A DNA stretch of 64,000 bases from Fusobacterium naviforme (GCA_003014445.1 PYGH01000001.1:620001-684000), one strand, 5' to 3'; shown: positions 8,279 through 16,302, counted from the first letter of the stretch. Numbers and translations are program-made. Notes: a model not told the origin generated them from the letters alone.

Positions 8279-8308
8279 CACTGTAATTCACAAAGCAAGG
8301 GGGATGAA

Positions 8309-8902
8309 ATGAAGAGACTTTACGTCGCAAAATACGGGTACATTGTTATGTCCCTCATCTTTTATGCCTTTGGGCTCGCTTATATGTTTCTGCCAGAGAT
8401 TCCGGACCTCACGCTCTGCATTGCAGCGGGAGTGTGTCTGCTGATCTACGGCGTGATCAAGCTGGTCGGGTATCTCTCGCCGGACCTCTACTGCCTTGCC
8501 TTTCAGTATGACATGGCCTCCGCAATTCTTCTCATGATACTGGGGGTGCTGGTAATTGCCTGCAATCTGAGAGTCCGGGACTTTCTGGTGCCGGGGCTCG
8601 GTGTGCTCATATTGTCCGACAGCGTGCTGACCATACAGACTGCGAAGGATGCGGCAAAGTTCGGTATCCGGAGCTGGGTGCTTCTGCTGGTGATCTCCAT
8701 CGTCTGCGTGCTTGTAGGCTGTTTGATCATTATCCATCCCTTCTACAGCGTGCGTGCGCGCCATGTGATGGTAGGGCTTGCAATCCTGCTGGAGGGCGTG
8801 ATGAAGCACTGCGTAGTGCTGTGTACAGTGCGCGGCGATATGGGGAGAGCTACAAAAGATAAAGGGGAGGTGCGGGGGACTGCCCTGCGGAACGACCTAT
8901 GA
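8309..8902 (+). CDS. DUF308/HdeD-like integral membrane protein
   Basis: 197 aa with about six hydrophobic segments in pairs, the pattern of the DUF308 (HdeD-like) family; a basic/polar tail of about 35 residues ends it. The family's biochemical role is not settled. The start at 8309 has an excellent RBS (AAGGGGGATGAA); longer open frame upstream runs through repeat DNA and is rejected. Its stop overlaps the DegV start (ATGA), so the two form an operon, possibly transcribed through the 172-bp repeats. Confidence 0.75.
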   Translation: MKRLYVAKYGYIVMSLIFYAFGLAYMFLPEIPDLTLCIAAGVCLLIYGVIKLVGYLSPDLYCLAFQYDMASAILLMILGVLVIACNLRVRDFLVPGLGVLILSDSVLTIQTAKDAAKFGIRSWVLLLVISIVCVLVGCLIIIHPFYSVRARHVMVGLAILLEGVMKHCVVLCTVRGDMGRATKDKGEVRGTALRNDL

Positions 8903-9759
8903 GAACAGCGGTTGTGACAGATACGAACAGCGGTATTTATGAGGCGGAGGGGCGCGAGATAGGCGTCTTTGTTGTGCCCATGCCCATCATCGTAGGGGAG
9001 GAGACCTACTATGAGGGGCAGACCATCACGCGGGAACATTTTTTTGAGCTGCTTGCCGGGGAGCTTCCGGTGCGCACCTCTCAGCCTGCGCCCGGCGATG
9101 TGATGGCGCTCTGGGACAGAGTGCTTGAGAGCTATGATGAGCTTGTCTACATCCCCATGTCCGGAGGGCTCAGCAGCTCCGTTTCCAGTGCGCTGCTGCT
9201 TGCCGGAGACTACGACGGCAGGGTGCAGGTGGTGGATAATCACAGGATTTCAGTGACGATGCGGCATTCCGTGCTGGATGCCCTGTCTCTCGTGGAACAG
9301 GGGAAAAGCGCTGCGGAGATCAAGAGAATTCTGGAGGAAAATGCCTATGAGTCTACAATCTTTCTCGGGGTGGAGACCCTTCAGTATTTAAAGCGCGGCG
9401 GGAGAGTGAGCTCCACGGCAGCGGCGATCGGAACGATACTGAGCATCAAGCCGCTTCTCATCATCAGGGGGGAGAAGCTTGAGCCCTTTGCCAATGTGCG
9501 CGGCAGCAGAAACTGCAGGAAGCGCGAGCTTGAGGAGATGCAGAAGGTCGCAGAGGAGTTCAGAGAGCGCGGGCTGAAGATTCGCATCGGCGTTGCGGGA
9601 AGCTTTGCGCACGAGGAGGATGCGGCGGGCTGGGTGAAGATGGCGGAAGAGGCATTTCCCGGCGAGGAGATCCATTACGATCCGCTCTCCTACAGTGTCT
9701 GCTGTCACACCGGACCGGATGCCTTCGGTATGGGAATCAGCGCCCGTCTTGCAGGCTGA
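8899..9759 (+). CDS. DegV family fatty-acid-binding protein
   Basis: 286 aa, full family length. The opening VVTDTNSGIY, PMPIIVGEETYYEG and TSQPAPGDVM segments, the YIPMSGGLSSSVSSA segment, and RGGRVSSTAAAIG are characteristic of DegV/FakB proteins, which bind a fatty acid and present it to the fatty acid kinase FakA. No fakA is visible here. Translationally coupled (4-bp overlap) to the DUF308 protein. Its 3' end overlaps the convergent TetR gene by 23 bp. Confidence 0.88.
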   Translation: MRTAVVTDTNSGIYEAEGREIGVFVVPMPIIVGEETYYEGQTITREHFFELLAGELPVRTSQPAPGDVMALWDRVLESYDELVYIPMSGGLSSSVSSALLLAGDYDGRVQVVDNHRISVTMRHSVLDALSLVEQGKSAAEIKRILEENAYESTIFLGVETLQYLKRGGRVSSTAAAIGTILSIKPLLIIRGEKLEPFANVRGSRNCRKRELEEMQKVAEEFRERGLKIRIGVAGSFAHEEDAAGWVKMAEEAFPGEEIHYDPLSYSVCCHTGPDAFGMGISARLAG

Positions 9760-10291
9760 GGATCTGCAGCACACGGTGAATATCTGCGGAGAGATCACCC
9801 TTCATGTCCTCGTTCAGCCAGGTCAGGAGACAGCCGGACAGTATGGCCTTGTAGAAGCGCACCATGACGCGCTGATCCTCCTCTGAGAGTGGTTTTACCT
9901 CCTTTTTCCGGGCGGAGTTCTCCGCGCTGGCGGCAGCGATGAAGGTCTCCGCCACGCGGCGGCACAGGACCTCGATAAACTGAAATACTTCCTCCTTTGC
10001 GCTTGAGTGAAAGAGATTCAGAAGCGCTCTGCGGTGGAGCATGCAGGCCTCTGCGATCGGCAGGATTCCGAGCAGAGGCGGACCAAGGAGTCTGGGGTCC
10101 GAGAGTATGCTCTCCTCCCAGTCCTGAATGGCACGTTCCAGCAGAGAGGGGATCCCCTCAAAATGGTAATAAAAGGTATTTCGATTCACCTGACAGCGGT
10201 CCACGATATCTCGGACCGTTATTTTTTTGTATGGCTTTTCCTCCAGCAGCTGCCAGAAGGCCTCTGTCAGAAGCTGTTCTGTCTGTATCAT
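9737..10291 (-). CDS. TetR/AcrR family transcriptional regulator
   Basis: 184 aa. N-terminal helix-turn-helix at about residues 20-48 (ITVRDIVDRCQVNRNTFYYHFEGIPSLLE), typical of TetR proteins; the rest is a helical ligand-binding domain, with a C-terminal segment (FYKAILSGCLLTWL) like the DhaS/YfiR-type subgroup. Divergent from the shrunken IorAB-like pair across a 107-bp gap, so it may control that pair or itself. I saw no clear palindromic operator in the gap. Its tail overlaps degV in convergent orientation. Confidence 0.85.
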   Translation of the reverse strand: MIQTEQLLTEAFWQLLEEKPYKKITVRDIVDRCQVNRNTFYYHFEGIPSLLERAIQDWEESILSDPRLLGPPLLGILPIAEACMLHRRALLNLFHSSAKEEVFQFIEVLCRRVAETFIAAASAENSARKKEVKPLSEEDQRVMVRFYKAILSGCLLTWLNEDMKGDLSADIHRVLQILSLQDGR

Positions 10292-10398
10292 TTCGATTTC
10301 CTTCCGTAGTGCTTTCAGTGTAACAAAAAATTCCCCTCAAGTGAACCAAAACTCTGTTTCTGCCGTCTTTATGGAAAAAGAGCAGAGGAGGAAAGAAG

Positions 10399-11223
10399 AT
10401 GCAGTACCTTTCCGGGCGCGAGGCTGTGAGGCTTGCGGTTGCTGAAAAGGCACGGATGGAGACGGAGGAAGGCATGATCGTGTTTCCGCGACATCTCTGG
10501 CGGCAGTCTTTGCCGCTTAGAAGTGCTGTACGGAGAGAGCGACTTCCGGAATTTTGTCCCGCGACGCCGGAGGAGGCCTATTACATGGCGCGGTCAGCGG
10601 GACTGTATGCGGATACCTACGGGACGGCGATACTGGTGCGGCTCTCAGAGGAAGTGGGGAGCGGTCGGATGTGCCTTTCGTTAGGAAAGCGAACCCGAAC
10701 GGAACGAAGGCGGGGAGAGTATCGCAGAAGGGAAACCAGCAGCATGCAGACAGGTACGGAATATTGTGCGGGTCATGTCAGCAGGGCGCTGCTGCCCGGG
10801 CAGGCCTTTTCAGATTCCGCGTGGAACCGGCGCGAGGGACGGGGTAGTGCAGGAGTGATCGTGCGCGGTGCCGCATATCTCAGGTTGAAGGAAATATTGA
10901 ATGGCTGCAGGGAGCTGCGTATTCTGAAGCTCGGAACAGTCTGGCCCATTCCGGAGGAGTGCATACGGGAGTACCTCGCAGAGCTTCGCAGCGCCTTGGT
11001 GCTGGATGAGACCAGAACAGAGCTTCTCACGCATATCTATGCCGTGAAGGGAAAGTACGAGCTTCACTGCCGGATCAGAGAATTTCACGGGGAGGAGCAG
11101 CGCGCGGAGGATATCGCCGCAGCGCTGCGCAGCTTTCTTGGCGAGAGACAGGCTTCTGGATTGCTCCGGGTGGGCGCGCCGCCGGAGCGTTCGCTCGCGG
11201 GGCTCCCTCTGCTCACAGAGTGA
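10399..11223 (+). CDS. Shortened IorA-like protein (indolepyruvate:ferredoxin oxidoreductase alpha-related)
   Basis: 274 aa. It resembles the N-terminal half of IorA: YLSGREAVRLAV at the start, PATPEEAYYMARSAGLYADTYGTAILVRL (cf. the PVLLR region), then GVIVRGAAYLRLKEIL and ILKLGTVWPIPEECIREYL...ALVLDET, which match the IorA transketolase C-terminal-like domain. Authentic IorA is about 600 aa; the TPP-binding domain and the C-terminal 2[4Fe-4S] ferredoxin domain are absent. It therefore cannot carry out the known reaction alone. RBS AGAGGAGGAAAGA. Stop overlaps or abuts the IorB-like gene. Either a decaying operon or a repurposed pair. Confidence 0.6.
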   Translation: MQYLSGREAVRLAVAEKARMETEEGMIVFPRHLWRQSLPLRSAVRRERLPEFCPATPEEAYYMARSAGLYADTYGTAILVRLSEEVGSGRMCLSLGKRTRTERRRGEYRRRETSSMQTGTEYCAGHVSRALLPGQAFSDSAWNRREGRGSAGVIVRGAAYLRLKEILNGCRELRILKLGTVWPIPEECIREYLAELRSALVLDETRTELLTHIYAVKGKYELHCRIREFHGEEQRAEDIAAALRSFLGERQASGLLRVGAPPERSLAGLPLLTE

Positions 11224-11237
11224 GAGAGGAAGAGCAT

Positions 11238-11735
11238 ATGAAAAATCTGATCTTTTGTGGCTGCGGAGAGCAGCCTTTGCGGGAGCTGGAGTGGAAGCTC
11301 TTCGCCTTCGCTGCCGGGAGAGGGATGGAGCTAAAGACCGTGCTGCAGCGGAGAGAGGGAGCATATGCCCTGCATCTCAGACTGGGAAGATCTGTGGCGC
11401 TCTTCTCTCCGGAGATACCGCTGGGTCAGGCGGATTTTCTGTATGCGGAGGCGCCGCAGCTTCTGCTCCAAAATCTGAGCTATCTGAAGAATGATGGTCT
11501 GGCCTGTCTGAAGCATGGATGTGAGGGTACAGACGGCGGTAAGGACAGGACGCTTTTCTGGAGAACTGAAGGGGACAGAGAGCTTCGGATCCGGGAGGCG
11601 GAGCGCTGCATCGCTTTTTTAAAACGCAGAGTACGGCGGGTATATATCGCGGAGGAACTGACGCCGTATGATGCTGTGCTTCTGGAGCTTGGCGTGAGGC
11701 CATCGAAACAGGTTGACAGAGCTGCGGTGCGGTGA
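11238..11735 (+). CDS. IorB-like protein (indolepyruvate:ferredoxin oxidoreductase beta-related)
   Basis: 165 aa. NLIFCGCGEQPLRELEWKLFAFAAGRGMEL and LHLRLGRSVALFSPEIPLGQADFLYAEAPQLLLQNLSYL follow the layout of the IorB/2-oxoacid oxidoreductase gamma domain (VGVGGQG...; VR.G..V.SP.I..G.AD), but the glycine-rich motif GVGGQG is degraded to GCGEQP. A GTG at 11220 would give 6 more residues; ATG 11238 has a better RBS (GAGAGGAAGAGC). Its last bases hold the -35/-10 spacer of the rpmB promoter. Paired with the IorA-like gene; function doubtful. Confidence 0.55.
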   Translation: MKNLIFCGCGEQPLRELEWKLFAFAAGRGMELKTVLQRREGAYALHLRLGRSVALFSPEIPLGQADFLYAEAPQLLLQNLSYLKNDGLACLKHGCEGTDGGKDRTLFWRTEGDRELRIREAERCIAFLKRRVRRVYIAEELTPYDAVLLELGVRPSKQVDRAAVR

Positions 11736-11763
11736 TAGGATCTTAAAATGCAAATAGATTGCA
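11713..11763 (+). promoter_or_regulatory. rpmB-cobW promoter with palindromic operator candidate
   Basis: TTGACA at 11713-11718, 17-nt spacer, TAGGAT at 11736-11741, one of the best promoter matches in the window and partly inside the 3' end of the IorB-like gene. TGCAA-ATAGA-TTGCA at 11749-11763 is an inverted repeat lying over the expected transcription start, a position suited to repressor binding. A metal-responsive repressor (Zur/Fur type) is an inference from the gene content. Confidence 0.6.
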
Positions 11764-11779
11764 ATTAGAGGAGGCTATC

Positions 11780-11965
11780 ATGGCAAAGTGTGCGATTACA
11801 GGGAAGACAACTGTATTTGGGAATAACGTGAGCCATTCCCACAGAAGAACGAATAAGCAGATGAAGGCAAATTTAAAGAAGGTTCGCGCAATCGTGAACG
11901 GAACCCCGAAGAGAATCTGGGTCTCCACCAGAGCCCTCCGCTCCGGATGGGTGGAGAGAGCCTGA
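11780..11965 (+). CDS. rpmB: 50S ribosomal protein L28, cysteine-free (zinc-independent) type
   Basis: 61 aa. CAITGKTTVFGNNVSHSHRRTN and VRAIVNGTPKRIWVSTRALRSGWVERA are diagnostic of L28. Zinc-binding L28 proteins have two CxxC pairs; here only Cys4 remains, and the second pair is replaced by VSTRALRSG, so this is the C-minus form. Many bacteria use C-minus paralogues under zinc starvation, but in some it is the only copy. Start at 11780 with RBS AGAGGAGGCTATC; the in-frame ATG at 11759-like upstream position lies in the promoter. Its stop overlaps the CobW start (TGATG). Confidence 0.93.
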   Translation: MAKCAITGKTTVFGNNVSHSHRRTNKQMKANLKKVRAIVNGTPKRIWVSTRALRSGWVERA

Positions 11966-13119
11966 TGGAAGGAGACGGAGAGAGCGTGCAGAGTGCCGGA
12001 GAGAGACGGGATATCCCGGTCACCATTATTACGGGATACCTCGGCGCAGGCAAGACGACGCTTCTGAATGAACTGCTGAGGCAGCGGGGAGCGGAAGGAC
12101 TCGCATTGATTGTAAATGATATGGGCAGCGTCAATATTGATGCGGAGTTGATCCGGAAGAACCGGGCACTCACTGAGGCGGCAGAGATGGTGGAGCTGCA
12201 GAACGGCTGTATCTGCTGCACGCTTCAGGATGCCTTTATGGAGCAGCTTGCACGGCTGGCAGCGGAAGAGCGCGTGCAGCGCATTGTTGTGGAGGCTTCC
12301 GGAATCAGCAATCCGGCCTCCATTGCGGAGGGTTTTTTGAGTTATCAAAAGCTGCGCGGCAGCGCGGGGTTCTATCTCGATTCCATTGTTGCAGTGGCGG
12401 ATGCCGACCGGATCTATGCTGAGTTTCTGGAGGAGCTCCGGGATGCGTCGGAGAATGGGACGGCAGAGACGGAGGACGATCCGGATATCATCAACCTCGT
12501 GATGGATCAGATTGAATTCTGCAATGTAGTGGTGCTGAATAAGTGTGATCTTCTTTTGCGGAAGCAGCTGGATGAGGTAAAGGATATCATCCGCAGCTTC
12601 CAGAGAGAGGCGGAGATCATCGAGTGTACAAGAGGGCAGATTCAGGCAGAGCGCATCTTTCACGGGGCGCGCTTTGACTATGACGCAGTTTTGGATTCTT
12701 CGCTCGTGCAGCGTGCGCTGACACATGAGAGACAGCATGACGGCTGTGTCGATGAATACGGTATTAGTTCCTTTGTGTACGAGGAGCCGCGTCCCTTTGA
12801 CTATGATAAATTTATGCGCTTCATGGAGGAGTATCCGGAGGAGCTGATTCGCGCCAAGGGGTATATCTGGTTTGCGGATGATGATATTCATGTGCAGCTG
12901 TTTGAACAGGCCGGGAGAAACGCCTCTGTCTCGGAGGTCTCAAACTGGGTGGCTTCCTTCTCTCCGGAAGAGCAGGAGGAGGTCTTTCGCAGCTATCCGG
13001 ATGTGCAAAAGAGCTGGGACAGCCGCTACGGGGATCGCATGAATCAGATCGTCTTTATCGGGAAGGGTGCAAAGAGAGAGGATATCATCACGGCGCTGGA
13101 CGCCTGTCTCGCGGAGTAG
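11965..13119 (+). CDS. CobW/COG0523-family G3E GTPase (metallochaperone type)
   Basis: 384 aa. Walker A GYLGAGKTTLL at about residues 24-34, the metal-binding motif CICC at 82-85 (NGCICCTL), GTPase motif NKCD near 195, and a C-terminal CobW_C domain with GYIWFADDD and QIVFIGKG. Members deliver zinc or cobalt to target proteins or aid B12 synthesis. ATG 11965 overlaps the rpmB stop, so expression is coupled to the cysteine-free L28. This pairing favours a zinc-allocation role over cobalamin synthesis, although a B12-regulated operon lies 5 kb away. A start at 11947 is possible but has a weaker RBS. Confidence 0.88.
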   Translation: MEGDGESVQSAGERRDIPVTIITGYLGAGKTTLLNELLRQRGAEGLALIVNDMGSVNIDAELIRKNRALTEAAEMVELQNGCICCTLQDAFMEQLARLAAEERVQRIVVEASGISNPASIAEGFLSYQKLRGSAGFYLDSIVAVADADRIYAEFLEELRDASENGTAETEDDPDIINLVMDQIEFCNVVVLNKCDLLLRKQLDEVKDIIRSFQREAEIIECTRGQIQAERIFHGARFDYDAVLDSSLVQRALTHERQHDGCVDEYGISSFVYEEPRPFDYDKFMRFMEEYPEELIRAKGYIWFADDDIHVQLFEQAGRNASVSEVSNWVASFSPEEQEEVFRSYPDVQKSWDSRYGDRMNQIVFIGKGAKREDIITALDACLAE

Positions 13120-13242
13120 AACGGGAAAACAGAATATCACAGCAGAAATGGGGATGTCGCATAGCGGATTGAAAGGATTATGAAAAGAAAAAATGAGCTG
13201 GCTCATACTTTGGCATCAGATTCTGTAGAGGGAACTAGAGAG

Positions 13243-13270
13243 GACGGCACTCACAAGGTGTCGTCTTTTT
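13243..13270 (+). terminator. Intrinsic terminator after the rpmB-cobW operon
   Basis: GACGGCAC (13243-13250) pairs with GTGTCGTC (13258-13265), one G-U pair, followed by TTTTT. Confidence 0.75.
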
Positions 13271-13305
13271 CCGTACTTTCTTCTCAAGAAAACTCCTGAA
13301 AAGTA

Positions 13306-13333
13306 TTGATAATACACATAAAATGTGTATTAT
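13306..13333 (+). promoter_or_regulatory. hicAB promoter overlapped by an 11-3-11 palindrome
   Basis: ATAATACACAT (13309-13319), AAA, ATGTGTATTAT (13323-13333) is a perfect inverted repeat. It covers the promoter TTGATA (13306-13311), 16-nt spacer, TATTAT (13328-13333). The layout fits autorepression by the HicB antitoxin or HicAB complex. Confidence 0.75.
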
Positions 13334-13354
13334 ATAGATATAAGGAAGGAAGAG

Positions 13355-13531
13355 ATGAAGCAAAGAGATTTGATAAAAAAGCTTGAGGATGCGGGGTTTA
13401 GGTTAAAAAAGCACGGGAGTAATCATGATATATATGAGAGAGAGCCGTGGGAGACAGAGATAATCCCGAGGCACAAGGAAATCAAAGAGCCTATGGCGAA
13501 AAGTATTTTAAGAAAATGGGGCATCAAGTGA
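13355..13531 (+). CDS. hicA: HicA mRNA interferase toxin
   Basis: 58 aa, usual HicA size. dsRBD-like fold with the catalytic His24 in GSNHDIY and the C-terminal IPRHKEIKEPMAKSILRKWGI typical of the family. HicA cleaves mRNA and is neutralised by the following HicB. RBS AAGGAAGGAAGAG; the upstream ATG at 13325 lies inside the palindromic operator and is rejected. Sequence is visibly more AT-rich than neighbours, suggesting acquisition by transfer. Confidence 0.92.
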   Translation: MKQRDLIKKLEDAGFRLKKHGSNHDIYEREPWETEIIPRHKEIKEPMAKSILRKWGIK

Positions 13532-13581
13532 GATGCCCCGAAAATTCCAATGCTTTGTCTGGCACACAGGAAGGAGAGAAA

Positions 13582-14004
13582 ATGAGAGTCGCTTATCCAG
13601 CATTGATCGAAAAATATGAGGAAATGTATTTAGTTTATGTTCCGGATCTTGAAACTTATACGCAGGGAGAAAGTTTAGAGGATGCGATTGTTATGGCGAG
13701 AGAAGCCATAAGCATGAAGTGCATTACCGAAGAGGATAACGGTATAAGTCTTCCGCGTGCCTCAAGTTATCAGATGGCGGTGGAAAAAGCAAAAACTGCA
13801 GCGAATGGTGAGGGTTTTGATTATACCGGAGGAATATGTACTTTGATAGATTCAGACCTTGCTGCATACCGAAAGGCACATGAACGCCGAATGGTGAGAA
13901 GAAATGTAACCCTTCCAAGTTGGATGAACAGCGAGGCGGAAAGACGAGGGATTAACGTATCGAGAGTGTTACAGGACGCGCTGAATGAAATGATTGAAGC
14001 GTAA
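13582..14004 (+). CDS. hicB: HicB antitoxin
   Basis: 140 aa. N-terminal HicB partially degraded RNase-H fold (YPALIEKYEEMYLVYVPDLETYTQGESLEDAIVMAREAI) and a C-terminal ribbon-helix-helix-like DNA-binding segment (RRNVTLPSWMNSEAERRGINVSRVLQDAL). It blocks HicA and probably binds the 11-3-11 palindrome upstream of the pair. Start at 13582 behind AGGAAGGAGAGAA; the longer frame upstream overlaps hicA and is not supported. Confidence 0.92.
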   Translation: MRVAYPALIEKYEEMYLVYVPDLETYTQGESLEDAIVMAREAISMKCITEEDNGISLPRASSYQMAVEKAKTAANGEGFDYTGGICTLIDSDLAAYRKAHERRMVRRNVTLPSWMNSEAERRGINVSRVLQDALNEMIEA

Positions 14005-14021
14005 ACAATACTGAGAAGAAA

Positions 14022-14055
14022 GGGGCTGCCACATTTGTTTTAATGCGACAGCCCC
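14022..14055. terminator. Hairpin between convergent hicB and yjiH-like genes
   Basis: GGGGCTG (14022-14028) pairs with CAGCCCC (14049-14055) across a 20-nt AT-rich loop. It sits between converging genes; the T-run is weak on both strands, so terminator function is only likely. Confidence 0.5.
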
Positions 14056-14081
14056 GTGCAGTACAGAATCAGGTTTCGTGT

Positions 14082-15392
14082 TTAAAGGAAGAGAAGGGCT
14101 ACGGCCCCGGCCAGCAGGATGGAGAGAATGACACGTTCCACCCAGAGTATCAGGATCTGAGTGACGGAGACAGGAATTTTTGTGGAGAGAATGCAGGGAA
14201 TCACTGCGGAGAAGAAGAGCAGCTCTGAAATGCAGACCACGCTCACCACATAGCGGGTTGCAAGAGAAGCTTCTACAACAAAAGCTGCGGGAAGGAACAT
14301 TTCTGCAATTGTTGTTGCGATGGCCTGTGCGGCGACAAGAGCCTCCGGCAGCTGCACGATAGCTGTAAAGGGATAGAAGACGTAGCCGATTATATTGAAA
14401 ATCGGCGTGTAGAGCGCGAGCAGCATGCCGAGCAGACCGATCGACATAATAGTCGGAAGAATACTGCTGACCATGCGGAAACCATCCTTGGTATTTTTCC
14501 AGACATTTTCCGCGATGGAGCCGGAGGCATCTGCCGCATTCAGTGCTTCATTCCATGCGAATTGAAGGCGATTCTTTGTGACGATTTCCTCAGGATCCGG
14601 AGTGACGCCGTCCATATAGCTGTCCGGAACGCCTGCGGTCGGATAGATCCGCGCGACAATTGCAGTGACAATGAAGGTGATGATCAGAGTAGTCCAGAAG
14701 TAGAAATTCCAGCGATCCATGAGATCCAGCGTTTTGGCGACAACTACCATGAAGGTTGTGGAAACCGTGGAGAAACCGGTCGCAATGATAAAGGCTTCTT
14801 TCTTTGTATAGCGGCCCTTTTGATACATATCATCTGTGATGAGAAGTGCAAGGGAGTAGCTTCCAACAAAAGAAGCAACTGCGTCAATCGCAGAACGTCC
14901 TGGTGTCTTCCAGATTTTGCGCATGACAGGCTGGAGAAATACCGCAACAAATTCCATCAGTCCGTAGCTTGTCAGGAAGGAGAGAAACACAGCGCCGATT
15001 GGAATCAGGAAGCACAGGCTGCAGCAGAGCACCTTAAAAAGGAAGGGGAAGAGGTCTCCGTTCTCAAAGAGGAAAGCTGGACCAATTCCAAATACATACA
15101 TGATTGCACAGCAGAGACCAATTAATTTAAATATGGAGAAAATGAGATTTTGGGTGCTTTTATTCCAGCTGCCATTCACAAAGGGCATGGCAGCACCTGC
15201 AGCGATCACAAGCAGCACAACGTACTTTTGATAATCTCCGAGGAGATTGCGCACGATAGTAGTCAGATGATCCAGAGGAATAGAGCTTTTTCCGTTGTAG
15301 ACGATGCTGATGAAGAACATAAAGATGCCCAGAGCGCTGCACAGAATAAATTTTGCGGCAAGAGCAGATTGCTTGGATCCTGTTTCTTTCAT
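14082..15392 (-). CDS. YjiH family membrane protein with nucleoside-recognition (Gate) domains
   Basis: 436 aa, about ten to eleven hydrophobic segments. The stretch WKTPGRSAIDAVASFVGSYSLALLITDDMY, and the repeated Gate-domain pattern (IPCILSTKIPVSVTQILILW at the end) match the YjiH family. Substrate is not established for the family; nucleoside or cation transport has been proposed. RBS TAGGGGGATAATGTT. On the minus strand TTACAA, 16-nt spacer and TATACT preceded by TGT form a good promoter at about 15440-15470. Monocistronic. Confidence 0.78.
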   Translation of the reverse strand: MKETGSKQSALAAKFILCSALGIFMFFISIVYNGKSSIPLDHLTTIVRNLLGDYQKYVVLLVIAAGAAMPFVNGSWNKSTQNLIFSIFKLIGLCCAIMYVFGIGPAFLFENGDLFPFLFKVLCCSLCFLIPIGAVFLSFLTSYGLMEFVAVFLQPVMRKIWKTPGRSAIDAVASFVGSYSLALLITDDMYQKGRYTKKEAFIIATGFSTVSTTFMVVVAKTLDLMDRWNFYFWTTLIITFIVTAIVARIYPTAGVPDSYMDGVTPDPEEIVTKNRLQFAWNEALNAADASGSIAENVWKNTKDGFRMVSSILPTIMSIGLLGMLLALYTPIFNIIGYVFYPFTAIVQLPEALVAAQAIATTIAEMFLPAAFVVEASLATRYVVSVVCISELLFFSAVIPCILSTKIPVSVTQILILWVERVILSILLAGAVALLFL

Positions 15393-15561
15393 AACATTAT
15401 CCCCCTAATCTATTTTATTAAAAAATTATGAATACAGTATAACAAATGAATGCTTTTTTGTAAAATACAGATAATATTTGTTGCACTGTGCTCACGTTTT
15501 TTGGTGACAGATACAGGACGGAGCAGAAATAAAAAAACAAATATTTCTCCGGAATAACTTA

Positions 15562-15570
15562 TGTTATACT
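15562..15570 (+). promoter_or_regulatory. Extended -10 promoter for ung
   Basis: TGT-TATACT at 15562-15570, 41 bp before the ung start; no obvious -35. A mirror-like TGT-TATACT promoter serves the divergent yjiH-like gene in the same gap. Confidence 0.45.
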
Positions 15571-15610
15571 AAATAAATAGAAGCAGTATGTTTTAAAGGA
15601 GACAGCCGCT

Positions 15611-16288
15611 ATGCCTGCAATCAGTAATGACTGGCTTCCCGCGCTGAAGCCGGAGTTTTCAAAGGCCTATTACAGGGAGCTGTACAGCTTTATCAATCAG
15701 GAATACAGAACCCATACGATCTATCCGCCGGCAGACCGCATCTTTGAGGCGCTGCATCTCACACCCCTGAAAAGCATTCGTGTGGTTGTGCTGGGACAGG
15801 ATCCCTATCACGAGCCGAATCAGGCTCATGGGCTCTGCTTCTCTGTGCTGCCGGAGCAGAGACAGCTGCCTCCCTCCCTTGTGAATATTTATCAGGAGCT
15901 GCACGATGATCTGGGGTGCTACATTCCTGACAACGGCTATCTCAGGAAGTGGGCGGAACAGGGAGTACTTCTTTTGAATACGGTGCTGACTGTGCGTGCG
16001 CACGCAGCTTTTTCTCATCAGGGACATGGCTGGGAGCAGTTTACAGATGCCATTATTCAGGCGGTCAATACTGAGGACAGGCCGATTGTATTTCTGCTCT
16101 GGGGGCGCCCTGCGCAGATGAAGCGCAGCATGCTGAATAATCCGAAGCATCTCATACTGACGGCCCCGCACCCCTCGCCGCTCTCCGCGTACCGGGGATT
16201 TTTCGGGTGCAGGCATTTTTCAAAGACAAACGACTTTCTGAGGGGCTGCGGTCTCCCGGAGATAGACTGGCAGATTGAAAATCTGTGA
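15611..16288 (+). CDS. ung: Uracil-DNA glycosylase (family 1)
   Basis: 225 aa, standard length. Water-activating motif [18 protein letters not shown] at about residues 61-78, with the catalytic Asp, and the Leu-loop [17 protein letters not shown] near 186-202. Removes uracil from DNA at the start of base-excision repair. RBS AAAGGAGACAGCCGCT. Followed 14 bp later by uppP, so the two are probably co-transcribed. Confidence 0.96.
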   Translation: MPAISNDWLPALKPEFSKAYYRELYSFINQEYRTHTIYPPADRIFEALHLTPLKSIRVVVLGQDPYHEPNQAHGLCFSVLPEQRQLPPSLVNIYQELHDDLGCYIPDNGYLRKWAEQGVLLLNTVLTVRAHAAFSHQGHGWEQFTDAIIQAVNTEDRPIVFLLWGRPAQMKRSMLNNPKHLILTAPHPSPLSAYRGFFGCRHFSKTNDFLRGCGLPEIDWQIENL

Positions 16289-16302
16289 TAGGAGGGCTGC
16301 GA

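Noticed and set aside
7948-8312. Short coding frames inside the 172-bp repeats
   Set aside because: Frames on both strands repeat with the DNA unit, lack RBSs and have biased, domain-free products.
11743-12891. 382-codon minus-strand frame opposite rpmB and the CobW gene
   Set aside because: The plus strand encodes unmistakable L28 and a G3E GTPase; the antisense product has no recognisable domain.
11965-13119. Assigning the CobW-family gene as cobW of B12 synthesis
   Set aside because: No corrin ring genes adjoin it and it is coupled to rpmB, so only the broader COG0523 GTPase family is claimed.
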